Of a stretch of 64,000 nt of DNA, positions 12,580 to 27,339 are shown in pieces. Position numbers and translations under genes: made by a program. The stretch is from the NCBI GenBank assembly GCA_038496675.1, contig CM076659.1, forward strand, positions 10,952,338 to 11,016,337, given 5' to 3'. The DNA is from Rachycentron canadum. Lineage: Eukaryota; Chordata; Actinopteri; Carangiformes; Rachycentridae. A model generated the notes under the pieces. It ran no database searches. It was not told the origin of the DNA and was given only the letters and a program-made list of their open reading frames with translations. Positions within the stretch are counted from its first letter, which is position 1. Each line of letters opens with the position of its first letter.

Positions 12580-15500
12580 TTGAGTCACAGAGCAAAAAGC
12601 TTCTGCACAGGCAGGATAATAGACAAGCTGTATACAAGTTCATGGGGCATTTTATGGCAACTGTTGGATGTCTTGAAGTCTGTAAAAGCCAAAGGGGGTT
12701 AATAACAGGCTGAAAAAAGAAGACAGCTTGACGATGACAGACTAACAGCAGAAGTTGTGCAACTGAATTTGTACGGCCACACCTTGGGGCTGATGAATAG
12801 CCAGGGCAGATGTCTTGGTGAGCAGCTCCTTATTCCTCTAGTATAGTTCAGTAAAACATGGCAAAGCTTGATAAAGTCACAGTCTTAAATTTAAAAGGAC
12901 AGTCTATTGATTTTACACATTAAAGTCAGTTTCCTGATAACGATGGATACAACTCAGCCTGTGAAAATAGTTGCATTATGTCTTCTGTGTCTCTAAATAG
13001 AGCTCTCTGTTTTAAAACCCCAAAAACTTAACCCAGATAACGTCATCAGCTTTATCTTGGATTTGGCGTGAGACTTTCACAAATGCCCTAACCTGACACG
13101 ACCTCCTGCAGCTTGATGGAGGAGCTGCCTGCACATTCTCTGTTGGTTCATTAAAGTGCTGCAGTCAGGAAAGTTTCATAATCATCAAAGCCAGTTCTGA
13201 CTTCATTTACTACGCCACGCTCCAAAAAAACACCCCAACAAATGCTCCTTTGCAAGTATTTCATTTTCTGTCTTTTTCTCTTCATGGTGGAAATTACTTT
13301 ATCCGAGTTTGATTGTAGGGAACAGGCCCGATAATTATCATCAGCTCACAAGTGGTGGCCTCTGCTGCAATCACTCACCTGATGAAATGTTTTTCATTAG
13401 GTAATTGGGCAGTCTGCATAATGTTGGTGTCTGCAAAGCCTGGGTTTAAAATGTCAGAGTATAAACACTTCATTCATTCATTCTGAGAGATTTATGAGAT
13501 TAACAAAGAGGCCAGTAAACCTGAAATAGCTCACCTGACTTTCATGTCAGGAATACAAAGAGTCACAGTTTCATCTGTTTTAAGGTTCATTTTTGCAATG
13601 GTTTCAAAGAACAAATCATTCAAAAACAGATTAATTGAGTAGACAAGATTTGCAGAGGGGGACAGGACTTTCCTATGAACTATTTATGCATCCATTTATT
13701 TACAGAAATCAGTCACCATTTGATTTTCTGATCAAGTCACTTGATGATGGGAGTTTAGCCCCTGACTACAAACATTTTCTACTACACTGCTACTGTAATT
13801 ATTCTGTAGTTTTACTGGAATCAGGTCCATCGGTAACTCAGAGTTCAGAAAATCAAATTAAATGTGTTAGCGCTGAAAAAAAAAAAAAAAAACTCAAATG
13901 TCCTAAAATATTCAATGAGAAAATGAAATTATAAGGATTTGGAGCAGCTGGGCCTATTAAAAAAAGTACTCAAATCTATAAGTTAATTTGGAGAACTGTC
14001 AAATGTCCCATACTCCCCATTTAGTTAATTGTGGAAAGTGAGACACTGCACAAATTAAGACATATGTCCCACACTCCCAAAAAGCAATAACACCTTTGTG
14101 ACTGGTATCTGGTTCACTGCAGGCTATGATTTAACACTGAGTAATACAATTCAATGCTCAAAATACAATAAGAAAAGATCATTTGGTTTAATAGCAAATT
14201 TCTTCTGGCATCTTGAAGTTATAAAGCACTGAGATAAATGTCTGTGTATCAAGTCTGGAAACAAGTTTTTCAATCTCAGGTCAATTCAAGTCCAGTAAAC
14301 TTGAGGGTGAGCAGGTGAATACCTTTGCCACTGTAAATGAGGGAAGATTGTTTTATGTCTTCCTCCTCATTCAAAGCTGTGATGATAAGTCTGATGTAAA
14401 CCTGAAACCTGCTCTGGCAGGCTCACACTAAACAAAATCCTCATCCTGCTTGCAGAGGCTTATATTTATGCCAACAGTTTGTCTCCGCTTTAACAGTGAG
14501 GACTGTTAAAGAAGTCATTTCCATGAAGAAACTCTAAAACACTAAACCCAGAAACTCTAGTTTTTACAACAGGTCTCTGCAGGACTTTGTTTATTTCTAG
14601 CTGCAGTAAACTCTTCGGAGGGCAAATCGATAAAATGCATCTACAAATGAAGCACCTACAGTGTGTATGCTTCGTTTAGATTAACAGAAAAATGAGAACT
14701 CATTTTACTCTCAGCTTTCTGACTTTGACTAATTCTGCACTCACACTGACTCACACATCAATAAATGGCTTTAAAATACTGTATGTTTGAAACTCATCTT
14801 TATTAGATGCACATAATTCATCTGTTGTATAATCTCAGTCAATGACTGTGACTTCACATACAGGGCAGTCTTTGTTAGTGTGTGTGTGTGTGTCTTGAGT
14901 CTGACTGACAGCTTGTCTCCCCCCTGCTGTGTGCTTGCTCTTGTCCCGTTTTAATGGGCTGAGAGCAAGAAACTCTGACGGAAATCTCAATGACGTACCC
15001 GCTGTTAGACACATCCACAGCTGAGGAAAGTCAGAAGCAACATTACTCCCACAAACTGAACTGGAGACACTGAACTGCAGCACAACATCAAGCAGATCTT
15101 CTTGTCTGACATGTAACTTTAGACATGAAATAAGTTGCAGAAATGAAAGACAAAACTAAGAAAACATAACTGAGCTCCTTCGACTGCACAAACCCCTCAA
15201 AGTAATTTAAGGGTCCCATGGTGCTTTTCACACGGGCTTCTATTAAACGTACCTACAGTGGCATTTAATAAGAGCAGCATGTGGTGGAGTTTCTGTTGTG
15301 TAAGACTTTTGGGGTCTCTGTTACATCATGATGGATGGCAATGAATTAAATATGCCTGCATGCTGTTAGCATGCCTTTAATCACATCCAATCAATCCACT
15401 CCATCATCATCGCTGCAGCAAAATGGAGTGGCAGCCCGACATCATTTCAATCCCAGATGGCTGGAGAGGCCTTTTTGCTAATTGAGCATCACAGGTGTGG

Positions 15501-17282
15501 ATCAGATTGCTCTCTCTCTCTGTATATCGGCTCAGTGTAGGATATACTGTATGCTGCTTAATGTGGGATTTTCCTTCACTTACATAAGAGTGCTCCCCAG
15601 CGCACAGATGTTCCCCTATGTGCACATTTTCAGATGAGATTATCTAATGAGCAAATTAAGCCTCCACATTCTGAACAGGAGGCGTGTCTTTAATGTTTCA
15701 GCATCTTCAGAGACAGTACCAGCAGATGTGCATCAGCTGCGACTGTAGCCTACCTCTAGCTGTGTTCTAGTTTTGACTCACACGTTTCTTAACTCAATGA
15801 AAATATGAATGGTGGATTTTTTTTGTTGACAGTAGAAAGAGCATAAAGGTTTTCATAACCACGAGGGTGAAAAGGAGCAGAAAAAAGAAACTGTTCCATG
15901 ATAACAAATCATGCACATTGACCATGACTTTGGTCATGTTCTTGCTCGGCTGCCTCACACATTGCCCCCTCGGGGCTTCTCGTCCTGTGAAGGAGCCATG
16001 TGATAAAAATGATCCTTAAGCATCACCCCCAACCCCCCACCCCCACCCGGTCCACCTCTTCAGCTGCTGCAATCCTGATCGCCTGACAGCTTGGTTATCA
16101 CCTCCCACCACCAAATCCTCCCTCTCCCCCTTCTTTCTCCCTACCTCTCTGTATGTGTCCTACCACCTTCCTCCCCTTGCCTATGCTGTGTTGTGCTGTG
16201 GTGACAGGACAGGATGATACAGGGTCTCCCAGCAAGGTGGCGTGATGCCTGAGCACCAAGTGAAATAACACGGTGTGGTTAGCTGTATTGGCTTGTGCAG
16301 AAGAGGGAGGCAATATTATTTGAAAATTCATATTTGCAGCCTGCACGCATTGGTGTGCGGTTGTCTTAATGTTTGCATTCAGCCAAAGTCTTACAGCTGG
16401 GACAACATGACGTCCAGCCTATCAATCACATGCAGGGTGGGTGTTGTTCACAACAGATGAGAAGGAGATGGAGAGGCATCTCGGGCATGCTGCTGCTCCT
16501 TCAGCGTTTATATCTGCTCCTGTGGGGATTATTTATGATCCAATCAGGCCCTGGATGCTTCCAGTTCAACTCAAAACTAATCCATATATTAAAGTAGGCC
16601 TTGAGAGCATAAAACAAGTGGTGCTAAGGTCTCTCACTCTGCCTGCGACCTTTCCAATTTCATTACATTGCCTTCATCCTCTGCTATCCACTTCTTTCTG
16701 TCTTTATCATACAAGCTGCAAATATCAAGGGAGAGATCAAGTAGTATGCAAGAGCAGTTGAGTGCTGAGCTGTGTGTGTGTGTGTGTGTGTCAGTTGTAA
16801 GAAGCAGCCCCATTCAGTGAAACAGCTGGATGGAGATAAGAGAGAAATCCAGTTTCTCTCCCTCAAACCAGCCACATCTTGAGGCAGAACGTCTGAACCC
16901 AGTGGAAGAAAAACTGAAGAAACTGGCGAACTGGTAGAAAAACTAAGTCCCTGCATTCAACTGGATCAGCCACAGATTATACTCAAGCACTTTAATCACT
17001 CAGACGAGTCAAACTATCAGAAAGCAAATTAATCACACAGACTAAGACCACGCGCGCGCGAACGCAGCACAGAGCAGCAACACAACTGAAGACATGAGTG
17101 CGCACAAACCAGGCACGTTTGCGCAAAAATCAGCCAACATCAAATCGTAAGTTACTCTCGCAGTTAATTGAACGGATAAAAGGGGGTAAGAAATCTTCTT
17201 AACAAAGCCAATAACTTTACTTAACGCCTAAAATACAGCACAAAACCACAAGCTTCCCTTTATCCGCCGTTTGCCCACTCAC

Positions 17283-17700
17283 CTTAAACGGGATGTTCCT
17301 CTGAACCAGCCCCGCGCGGCGGTGTCACCCCCAACACTGGAGGCGAAATGTCCCGCGCGTGTATCCGGTCGCCCTGTTTGCGGGTGCACAACTTTTTTTT
17401 CTTTTTGTCTTATTTTTAAAGCAACCAACTAAAAAAAAAATAAATAAAAACAATCTTCCTAGTTTTCTTTCTTTCTTTCCCGTTGTTAGTCCCTTTTCTC
17501 TCCCACGGACCCACAGCAGCTCGGCAGCTCCGCTCCTGATCCGCCGCCGCTGCTGCTGCTCAGGCGGAGTGTGTTTGGTGCTGTCACCGACAGCGCCCGG
17601 TCGGTCTGCTGCTCTGCGGGGCGGGCTTACTCCCTGCTCCGGCGGGGGGCTCGACAACTGATCCACAACAGTGAGGTTCAGGAGCAGGAAAAGAAAGGCG
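17283..17700 (-). promoter_or_regulatory. CpG-rich promoter and noncoding first exon of the left-hand gene
   Basis: The block from about 17280 to 17660 is dense in CpG and GC, unlike the surrounding AT-rich DNA. On the minus strand it ends in a strong donor, TTTAAG then GTGAGT (exon end 17283). I see no ATG in the last 60 bases of that exon, so it looks like an untranslated first exon. It would precede the coding exon at 276-392 across a 16.9 kb intron. Strand and linkage are inferred. Confidence 0.5.
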
Positions 17701-20700
17701 AGGGTGGGGGGCTGCGACGACAGTCTCTCCAACAGGAAGTCAGTGTATCACTTTGTATAATAACAAAGTAGATTTATCCACCTTATTCTTGACACATGCG
17801 CCAATTAGTGGTTCGATATTGTGATGTGTCTTTATTTTAAATACAGATGCGGTTTTCAGCGTAACCATCTGTTAAAAGGTGAGTGTAATTAGATGCATAT
17901 GCTAAGTGACTCCTATGGGCCCCATCCATCAGGGGCCCCCAGTCACACAAATGTAAAATCGTTCAGGGTTCCTTTGTTGTCTTCAATAAAGTAACTACAT
18001 TTGTTTTTCATTTGTATGTCTAGTATAGTGTTGTTCTGCAAATTGCATGGTGAATGTTTGCTTGGTTTCTCGATGCCTCATTTAGCTCTTATTCCATCCA
18101 TCCAGTAGCTGCTGCTCATCCTTTGGGGGGGACGACACAGCTGACCTTGGGTGAGTGGTGGACTACGCTGTGGATAAGTCATGTATGTTATTTTTCAGAA
18201 TAGTTAGTTAATAATTATGAACCTTTAAAACAAATCGATATGTATTTGCTGCTGCTTGTGCAGGTTACAGACGTCCTGTTTCATTTTCAGTATATTTAAT
18301 GTAAAGAATATTAAAAACCTTAAAGCCGAGAGGTCTTGTGTGAAACTGGGGAATGATAGGCCTCAAATTCTGCAAATGCACCGGTGTCTCAGTGGTCTGT
18401 TTTGTCTCCTCACAACATGGAGGGCCTGGGTTCAAATTTGGGAAATTAAAAAATGCACAAGTAAAAATAAATAAGTATTTATTTTATATTATATATATCC
18501 AAACCATTCCAGTGATAAGGTAAGTTACCTTCTCAAAACTGATAGTTCGCCAGGTGGTTACTTGGCTCTATCCTGCTTTGAACTCTCAGGTAACACACCC
18601 AGGAAACACAATATGGGGTTGTCTCTTATGACCACAATAGGCTGCCACCTGCCTGATTCATCCATGAAAGAGGAGCTCTATGAATGCCTGAATGACCTAA
18701 TTTGTTAGAGGAATGTATGGATTGATTTCTACAAGGTCTTAAAGTGCAAAATCCCTGCCAGTCACATGCTTCCTGATATACTACAAGTGTGATAGACAGG
18801 CCAGTCATGATACTGTATGTATGTATGAGTAAGATATGGAGAAAATACTTAAATAAAAATCTCTCTTAGATTAGATGCATCTCATCTTCACTCTTGCATT
18901 TAGACCAAAAAGATACATTTTATAGAAATAAAAATGATGCTTAGAAATATGTCAGCATAAATCATAGCACTGACTCAAAGTTTCCCTTAAAAAAACAATG
19001 AAAGATGGTTCAAGGAAAATGTTTCATCAGGTTCACAGTGATCGCTGTGGCTCCTTTAAAGAAATATTTTGTGAATCAGTATGACATTAAATAGCTCATT
19101 GAGGTGAATACTTCTGCAGTGCAGCATTACATTTTTATCACATGTGGTTTCATCCACACCATTATGATCAAAACCTGCTCATCAGCTGAAACATGCAGGT
19201 AGAAAATGTATTTTATTGTCATTTTTAAACAAATTGTAGATTTCAAGTTGTTTTTTGACACTGCAGCCTCCACCTTGTGTCTTGGATGTTTGGCCGGCAG
19301 GAACTCAGTCACTGCTGAACTTCAACTGACCTCCCCTCCTGCGTACAACATACCAATTTGTTTCTTGTACCAATGCCCATCACCTCTTCGCCCCCCTCCT
19401 CCTCCTGATTCTCCTCCCGTTCCTCTCTCCCTTCTGATCATCGACCACCTCTGCTCCTTTTATTTTCTCTAATCCCACTTCATCCAATAACCCCCCTTCT
19501 TCATCTGTCGCTTCAGCAACTGTATACGAGCTCCATCTTGTCTCTCTCTGCCATACTCAACCTTCACCCCCCTACCATGACAGCCTTTTCTTTTTCAATC
19601 CTTTTCTGCTTTAAATCGTTTCCATGGTTCATTTGAACTTCAGGCTTCGGCAGCCTGCATTGCTAATATGATTTCCAGCTGAAATGAAACGCAAATGTGC
19701 TGCAGCCTCTCCTCATCCACAGTGGGGTCTCATTGGAATTTGCTTCATTAGACTGGGGTGGGTGGAGTTTTTTTTTTTTTTTTCAACCTCAGAAGATTAA
19801 AGTTGAACATTTTCTGGGCCTCACGAGTGTCCCGTATTTTTTATCATCACAAAATCCCCATTAGTTCATCATCTTATGCAATACGCAAAGTTTGTGTGTG
19901 TGTGTGTTGCAGCTGGGTGCATGCTTGCATAGATCTCTGTGTGTATTCTAAGAGAAGTCCTTGCCCTTGGCAGCACGTCACCTTTGTACAAGACTGTTTA
20001 TTTCACAACAACAGAGAGTGAGTGAGAGACTCCCCTTAAGCCTATGTTCACATTTTTGTGTGTTCAGCAGTCTGGTTCTAAGGATGCACACATGTTCATG
20101 TTCCCCAGATGATTATTTGTAATAACTGCTCTTCTGACATTTCCCATTGGTTTTTTCCCAGAGCTCCACCCTCTTAGAATTTTTCCAGTATTTCAGTTTT
20201 GGAACAAATATAAATCTTTTTATACCAACATGCAGCAAAAGGGTTTTTTGCCACCTTTCTTCAGCTGCGTTCACTTCTCCTTGCTCAGCTGCTATAGTAT
20301 AGTCTATGCTACAGTAGACACATGCTGTGATAGTCAACTACTAATATGTGCCTCCAGCAGCTCTGTGAGAACGGGCATGGGGCTCCCAGGGGGGGGGCTC
20401 TGAGAAACAACTCAACTGTTACATCTCACACACAGTTTGGTGTTAACAGCTTCATAAACCAAGATGAAACAGATTAATGGAGAATTCCTCACGCTCATGC
20501 CTCAGCAGAAATAATACACTGCCAGCCTTTGTTTCCAATCTGCTGTGGTCTGTCTGTGGATGTCTGCGTGAAGCCTGAAAGTCTGGATCATATGACTCAC
20601 ACATGCTCTGTCCCCTCAGGGTCTTCATCCACCACCAGACACCTGACCAAAGCTCGACCCTCGGCCTCAATGTGCTGCAGAAATATCAAAGAGTACCCAG

Positions 20701-23700
20701 CAGTGTTTATGAAATTATTCACAAAAACCTGACGACATTCTTCTGTTGCTTTTTCACTTTTTGTTTCCTCCTGTTTCTACATAGAGCACCCTTTACTTGT
20801 CGAACCTTTGTATTTAATGACTTATGAAAAGTTTATGCCTCATTTGCCAAGTGGATGAATTTTAGCTGTTCAATAAACAATGAGGCTCAAAGTGCGTCCA
20901 TGATGAATCTTCCAAACTAAACAATGTGGGATTTTGAAAAGGGGCAATTATCTTTGTTTTGGCCCTTTAAAAGAAAAGCACTCTGGCATCTCTGTCATGT
21001 TCCCAATTAGAGCTCTCCAATCCCAGAGCTGCACGTCCAGCCCTCTGTGGAGGTTTATTTACATATTTCCATAATGGCCGAATTGGAGTGCAGTGTAGCA
21101 TGAAACACTTTATCCCCTCAGATTCCAGCTCTGGTTTGAGCCCGAGAGCTCATCCAATATTGAATTCTTTGTCTACAAGGAGAATCAGTGTGGCTGGGAA
21201 GCAGAGAACTGGGGCAGAAAACAGCTTCATCTCTGTTTTGATACTGCTGTCTGTTCAGAGCCTCTCACATCTTTGCTGTCAAGGTTGGTCTTATAAACCA
21301 ATATGACAGTTCGGTTCCTATCTAACTCTGTGAAATACGTGCAGTCAGGGCTGTGACAGCACAAACTCTGTCAAACCACACACTGAAGATGATTATTTAA
21401 TTTGGCTATTCTACACTTTCTCATTAAAAGTGTGTCCACACAACAAAAATAAACACATAGATGATTTATTCACGCCAGCCACCTCTTTGATCCTCCTTTT
21501 ATTCCCATCCTGATGCACTTTCATACATTTTAATTAACTGTCCCATATGCTCAACCATCCCCAGCTACACTGGCACTATAGTTGAACTCTGACAACAAGG
21601 AAACCCCTGCATACAGGAAGGATATTATTAATACCTATGAAATATATAGATGTAACTATAACATGCTTTAGGAATGACAAGCATAAACTTGAAAACCACA
21701 TTTTTTGTTCACATCCAGGTCCGATGAGGCATAGCATATATGTATGAATTTTTGTTCATCCCTCTTTCTAAATAAAAACAACCTTGTGGTCACATTTTAG
21801 CTCAAAGTTGCAGGCAACAAAAGTCTTATTTGTAATAAAACTTTAAAAGGAATTAGCTCTATTATGTTCTAAATTTGGTCAAGAAATATCTTCTAGAAAT
21901 ATCTATCTAAATTACAATAAATCCTTAAAAAGTGGATTTAAAACTTCAAACCAGTGGACAAATAAGTTGTAGTATCTTTCTTCATCAAAGACGTTCAAGA
22001 TGAGTGATCTACCTTGCATTTCTAGATCTGTTTTGTTGTTTCGTGGCACATTTTTTCTGGTTGGATAAACATAAGTGATGTAACCTAATCCTGGCATTTC
22101 AAGAACAGTGACTGTACAGTGTAGTCTGAAAGAAGAAGGAAAAGTGATCAGAAAACATCGAAGTTCAATGGCTGATTCAGTCAAGAAGAGTCATCTGTTT
22201 TTCTTTTATTCAAACACACATACTCTCTCTCCATATCACAGGTAGGTTGCAAAACCCACAGATGAATGAACCCACAGATAAAAGCCGCAAGGTCATACTC
22301 ACTCCCTGGATGTGAAAGTAATTCTGGGAAATGTAGGACATTGCTAATGTTGAAGAATCCTTTAAGTAGTGCTATCTCAAAATCACCCCTATTCTTACCT
22401 CTCTGTGATGTGAATACGATCACACACTGTGAGCTCTAATCTTGCAGGCCACCAGATTAAAGCTAACTACCTCCTGTAGCTATGCTGCTTCTCAGCCTCA
22501 ACCTCCAGATTCAGGATTTTTTTTTCCAGGCTCATTTTTCTCGCTCTTCTGAAAATGGGATACCAAGCGCAATCCTCCCTGGATTTTTTAAACAGCTACT
22601 TCAAAGGAGAGCAGTTATAATCCTATATTATTGATACAGAAAAAAAAAAAACAACATGTAAATGTCATAGTAGCTTGAGAGGAACTGCCACAGACAATTT
22701 TAGACATGCAGAGTGTGAGCGAGGTATAAGTGCTTTTAGATTTGAGGTTTAATATCTTAATGCAACATAAGATGGTAGGTTGAGTTGACACCCTGGTAAA
22801 ATGCCACGTTTTGTACACTCACATACTAGAGACAACAAAAGCATACACATTGAAATGCTTAAGGTTGCTCCAGTAAAATTAGGCGTGTATAGATATTTGG
22901 ACCTATTTATGTATAGTGCAAAAACTACATTGAACATGATTCTCTAAGTGACCTAACACAACGACATCCTCATATCAGATGCTTATGCAGGATTTATTCA
23001 TCTCCCACATTTTTTGCATGTATTGTGTTTTCATACATGCATAGTGCAGCACTGCATACAGTGTAGAGTCTGGGGCATTATGTGCTGTGGAGGGAGCTGT
23101 AGCCTACTGGAAGGGGTTTGTTCACAGATCACATACACGGCAGGCAAATAGAAAATAAATGACCTTTCCCTATGGAGTGCTCATAAATGTCATTGGTGTC
23201 ACAATTACTCACATGCACATCCACACAAAATCACACGCAAGCATGCCAGCCGATGAATCGAGTTCATACGTATACGTAAACACAATAGCTGTAGTTTGGG
23301 TAATAGTTTGTGTTTTTATGTGAAATGAAACCAGTTTTTGCTCTTATATATCTTAGCGAGAGCACTGAACCTAAAGCATGTATCTACATATCTATGTGCA
23401 TCTGTGGTAGTAGTTAGTAGCAAGTGGCAGTGAATTATGCGGCACATGTCCCAGAGAATTCAGTGCAGATGGTTATTTTAGTCGGGCAAGGGCTGCAGGC
23501 AGCTCACTGTCATGTTGTGTAAATCTGGCTGCGGAAAAATGCTCCATCCCTGCAGGTTAACGATGAGATCACTGCAAGTTTGAGAAATGATGAATGAGAA
23601 CACTGGAGAAAAAACTAGAGTTACGTCACATTCAACCAAATTGTTGTGATTTTACGTTCTGCAACCCTTGTAATAGCTTTCTGTTCATTGCCATTAGCGC

Positions 23701-24890
23701 TGCATGAATAACAGCATTTTGTGCCTCAATGACCTCAGTGGACTCAAAATCTACTGACCTTTAAAATGGCTGAATCAGGACCACATGCATTTGTCCACAG
23801 ACCTTTAATGCATTCCTTCACTTGAATCCCATTATAAATCCATCATACCTGTCTTTATACTGTATATACAGTTTTTGACCATTTACACTGCATATTCTAT
23901 ATTTTAACTGATTGCAAATACTCTTTTGAGATGTGTGTCAGAGATTTGACATGTTGGAGGTTGAACAATGACATGTTGATGGTGGTTAACAAATTGCTTC
24001 TGGCCACAACTGGCCACCTGTATGATTCCAATATGAGAACAACAACAAGTCAAGGACATGGCAGCAAGACTGAACAACACCTGAATCACATCTACAGCTT
24101 TTCACACCAACACGTGTATTAGTAATAAAGAGTTTGTGTTTAGTGTGTGTCTCCATTCTCATTCACACCACATGCACAAGAAGAGCATCCACAACAAAAC
24201 TTTGGGGTCTTAGTTTAAAACAGCAGCTGTGGAAATGTCTGGATTGGCTGAGGTGATGCAAACAGCGTGACTGTCTCCAGACATTCAGCAGATGTGCGTA
24301 TACACACACACACATAGACACACACATATTCATCTGTAGTGTGTGCCCAGCTAATGCTACAATATAGCTGCTATAAATGTTGTTGCTGCACGGTCATTGA
24401 ACTCTGAGTAACACAAGTATGAGTCATGCATGGCTTTGTCTCAGTAAAACGATGTACAGAGTCTGTGAGTTTATGTCTCTTTCTCTGTCTGTGTATGTTG
24501 AAACCAGGGAAATTCCTCTCCTGCCCGAGGAATGCAAAGTACATTTCACACCTGCTCCTGACCTTTGACCTGGTACAACTGAAAATATTATTTTTCTACT
24601 GGGATCAGAAAAGTGATTTTGGTATTTTAACAAAAATGGCTGTATGGAAAGAATTCAGATGAAAGTAGTCTAAAGATGTAATGTTTTCTCCTATTGTTTT
24701 TTATTATATCATTCTAATTATTCTTGAAATCTGAAAATATAGACAAAGATTAATAGTGTGCAGCTGTGCTAGTGGCTCTGTGAGGCTATGCTTATACTTT
24801 ATGGCAGTGATTTGAACGAACATGCACTGATGTCAAGCAGGTTTAATTTTAACTACATAGCCAAGACTTGTTAATTAGGACTAAGCACAA

Positions 24891-25110
24891 AGTATAGCTG
24901 AGTCTCCAAAACTAAACTGGATAGGCCTCTCTCTACCAAATTTCATAGCAATCCATTTGATAGTTGTTGACACATTTTACTTTAAGCCAAAAATTACAAC
25001 CTGTTGGAGGCACTGTGGGTAATTTTATCTCCAAAGTCAGTAGAGACAATGAATGTCAGCCCGTCTGATAATTGTTGATATTTCAGTCTGGATCAAGGCA
25101 GTGGATCAAC
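24891..25110. repeat. Diverged fish interspersed repeat
   Basis: It contains TACCAAATTTCATAGCAATC, CATTTGATAGTTGTTGACAC and, further on, GATATTTCAGTCTGGATCAA. These are the landmarks of a repeat with the consensus phrase 'accaaatttcatggcaatcc' that is widespread in percomorph fish. Confidence 0.6.
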
Positions 25111-26930
25111 ATAGTCATGACTAGACTAATATGGCTAAAAAGTCGACTTCAGGCCCTAAGTCATGGGTGTTATTTCTTACATGGCTTATTCATGAGAAAA
25201 TTAAACAGTCAGGAGACGGTGGACAGCTGGAGGAGGTGAGGCCATCCAGGACCATACATGAGCTGAACAAGACTGCATTTGGAAGTGCAGGGAAAACTAA
25301 CAAGCTGTCTTTTGAGTGTGGATTATTTTGTTTCACAACTAAAAAGATGAATTGATATTATTTATCTCAGCACCGCTGAATAAAAAGGACAGTTTTGAGA
25401 AAAGAGAAAAAAGAGAAGGACTGAGGGATACCTTTTACATAGGGTGAGAGGTAGCGGAAGAGCCTGAAAAGGGAGGGATGACAAAGGAGGAGAGGAAAGA
25501 GTGTACACTGCACTAATGTGGGGAGACAGGACCAGTCTAGGGAGCATCTGTTTTTAGAGTCTCTGAACTCTGCTCTTCATCCATCCTCTTCCTCCTGACC
25601 CTTTTTTTGAATTTTTTTTTGATGGCTCTCTCTCTGACTCTATCTTTTATTTTGTGTTCGTGTCCACACACTTTGCACTAAACAGCCTGTGTTTTACCAT
25701 CAAAAAGCAAAGACCAGGAGCTCCTCTCCCTGAGGAGATGATAACAGCGAGGAGAGACAGTAAGGCTGCAGTTATTTTTCAACAGCTCAGGGTCAGTCAG
25801 GGCTGCTCTATTTAATATGAGAAGGCTATAAAAATATTGAAGTGTTATTACAGTGGGGGCCTGAGAAATAATTCAAAGCATGTGTGTGCAGACCATTATT
25901 ACATAAGAGATTAGCATTTGCAAAGGAAGGAGTGGGGCGGGTCTGAATGCAGAAACAAGGGTTGGAAAGAAACGAAGGTTTTAGTTTCCTTGTTTATTCT
26001 CATTGCCATTCAAAAGGGGGAAATCTGGAGATGATTTGAGGTCAATCAAACTCGATCACATGACAGTGGTTAATTAATTTAGGAATTATTTAATAGCTGT
26101 TGGAATTCAGCCACTTGAATTCTGCTGTCTGTAAAAAGAAATACTTCTAGCCAAGTCATGCATATGTCCTCCAATTTCAGTGTACAAGAGTCAGTTCTCT
26201 GGTAAGATACATTGGTCATGCTCCTCCCATATCCTCTACTGAACCCCTCAGCTATTTTCATCTGTTTGCCCGGGACTTGAAGGCTCCAAGTGGGCGACTA
26301 CATCATTCCATCTTCAAAGTACTTCATATGAGATGACCTGGGACAGTAACAAGAACATGCTCATGTTGTTACTGAGGCCCTTGGGTTGACTCTGTGTTCA
26401 TTTAACTGCAACACCACAGAAACTTACATCAGCCATGATCAGGAAGAAAAAAGAGAGGAGAATTCAGGAAGGAAAGAAAAGAAAAAGCTGTAAAGTCCAG
26501 AACTGCACTAATATCAGCCCCAGAGACTGTTTGACCTTCACTTTCAGAGCAAAAAAAAAAAAAAACAGTAAAAACACAAGCAGCAGTAACAAGCAGAGTC
26601 ATTTTTCAGAAATGTTACTTTGGCACATGCAGCTACTCTGCTTGAATATACATTTCTCTCAATCCCTCCTCTAACATTTAATATGAGCTGTGCTAATGCA
26701 AGACCTCCCCACTGATCCTCGTGATTAAAGTTGATAGCTTTTTGCTTCCTCATAAAAATAGATGGATCTCCAGCGAAGTATGATGGTTGTACCCATTAGC
26801 CAGTTCACTAACTGCATCATTGGTTATTCGACCAGGTATTGATGATATTGCAACTGCTTGCATTGCAGATCTCACAGGAACATGCATCACTGAGCCTGAA
26901 CTCAAGGTAACAAGTGGATTCACAATCTCT

Positions 26931-27140
<210 letters not shown>

Positions 27141-27289
27141 CAGTCATTAATTGTTCCCTGCTGACTGGACACCTGGTACAGTTTCTATTAATCAATCACC
27201 AAGGCAGTGAAACTCCCCACACTGGTCTCTTCATTATTTTATGTCGCAGTTTTGTGTGCTTTTCCTACTGGAGCAATGCAGCTGTTTTG

Positions 27290-27292
<3 letters not shown>

Positions 27293-27338
<46 letters not shown>
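27293..27338. repeat. TG microsatellite
   Basis: Pure (TG)n of about 23 units, only 150 bases from the CA array to its left and of opposite strand sense. The two could form a hairpin. Confidence 0.95.

Positions 27339-27339
<1 letters not shown>

Larger units (their letters stand above)
393..17282 (-). other. Long noncoding interval, probably the first intron of the unidentified gene
   Basis: I found no convincing coding exon here. It holds several microsatellites, three copies of a common fish repeat between 4.7 and 6.7 kb, a CTCF-like motif at 4499, and stretches that look like conserved noncoding elements (about 13290-13480 and 15360-15700). Short open frames are scattered and lack splice-site or domain support. 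Confidence 0.45.

Noticed and set aside
17042..17095. Short minus-strand frame reading like a signal peptide (MSSVVLLLCAAFARAWS)
   Set aside because: Only 17 codons, ending in a stop with no convincing donor. It probably arises by chance from the CpG-rich sequence.
17325..17732. 135-codon minus-strand open frame with a hydrophobic start, over the CpG-rich block
   Set aside because: It begins at CTG rather than ATG, is driven by high GC and lysine-rich low-complexity sequence, and stops before the exon's donor. It is better read as untranslated first-exon sequence.
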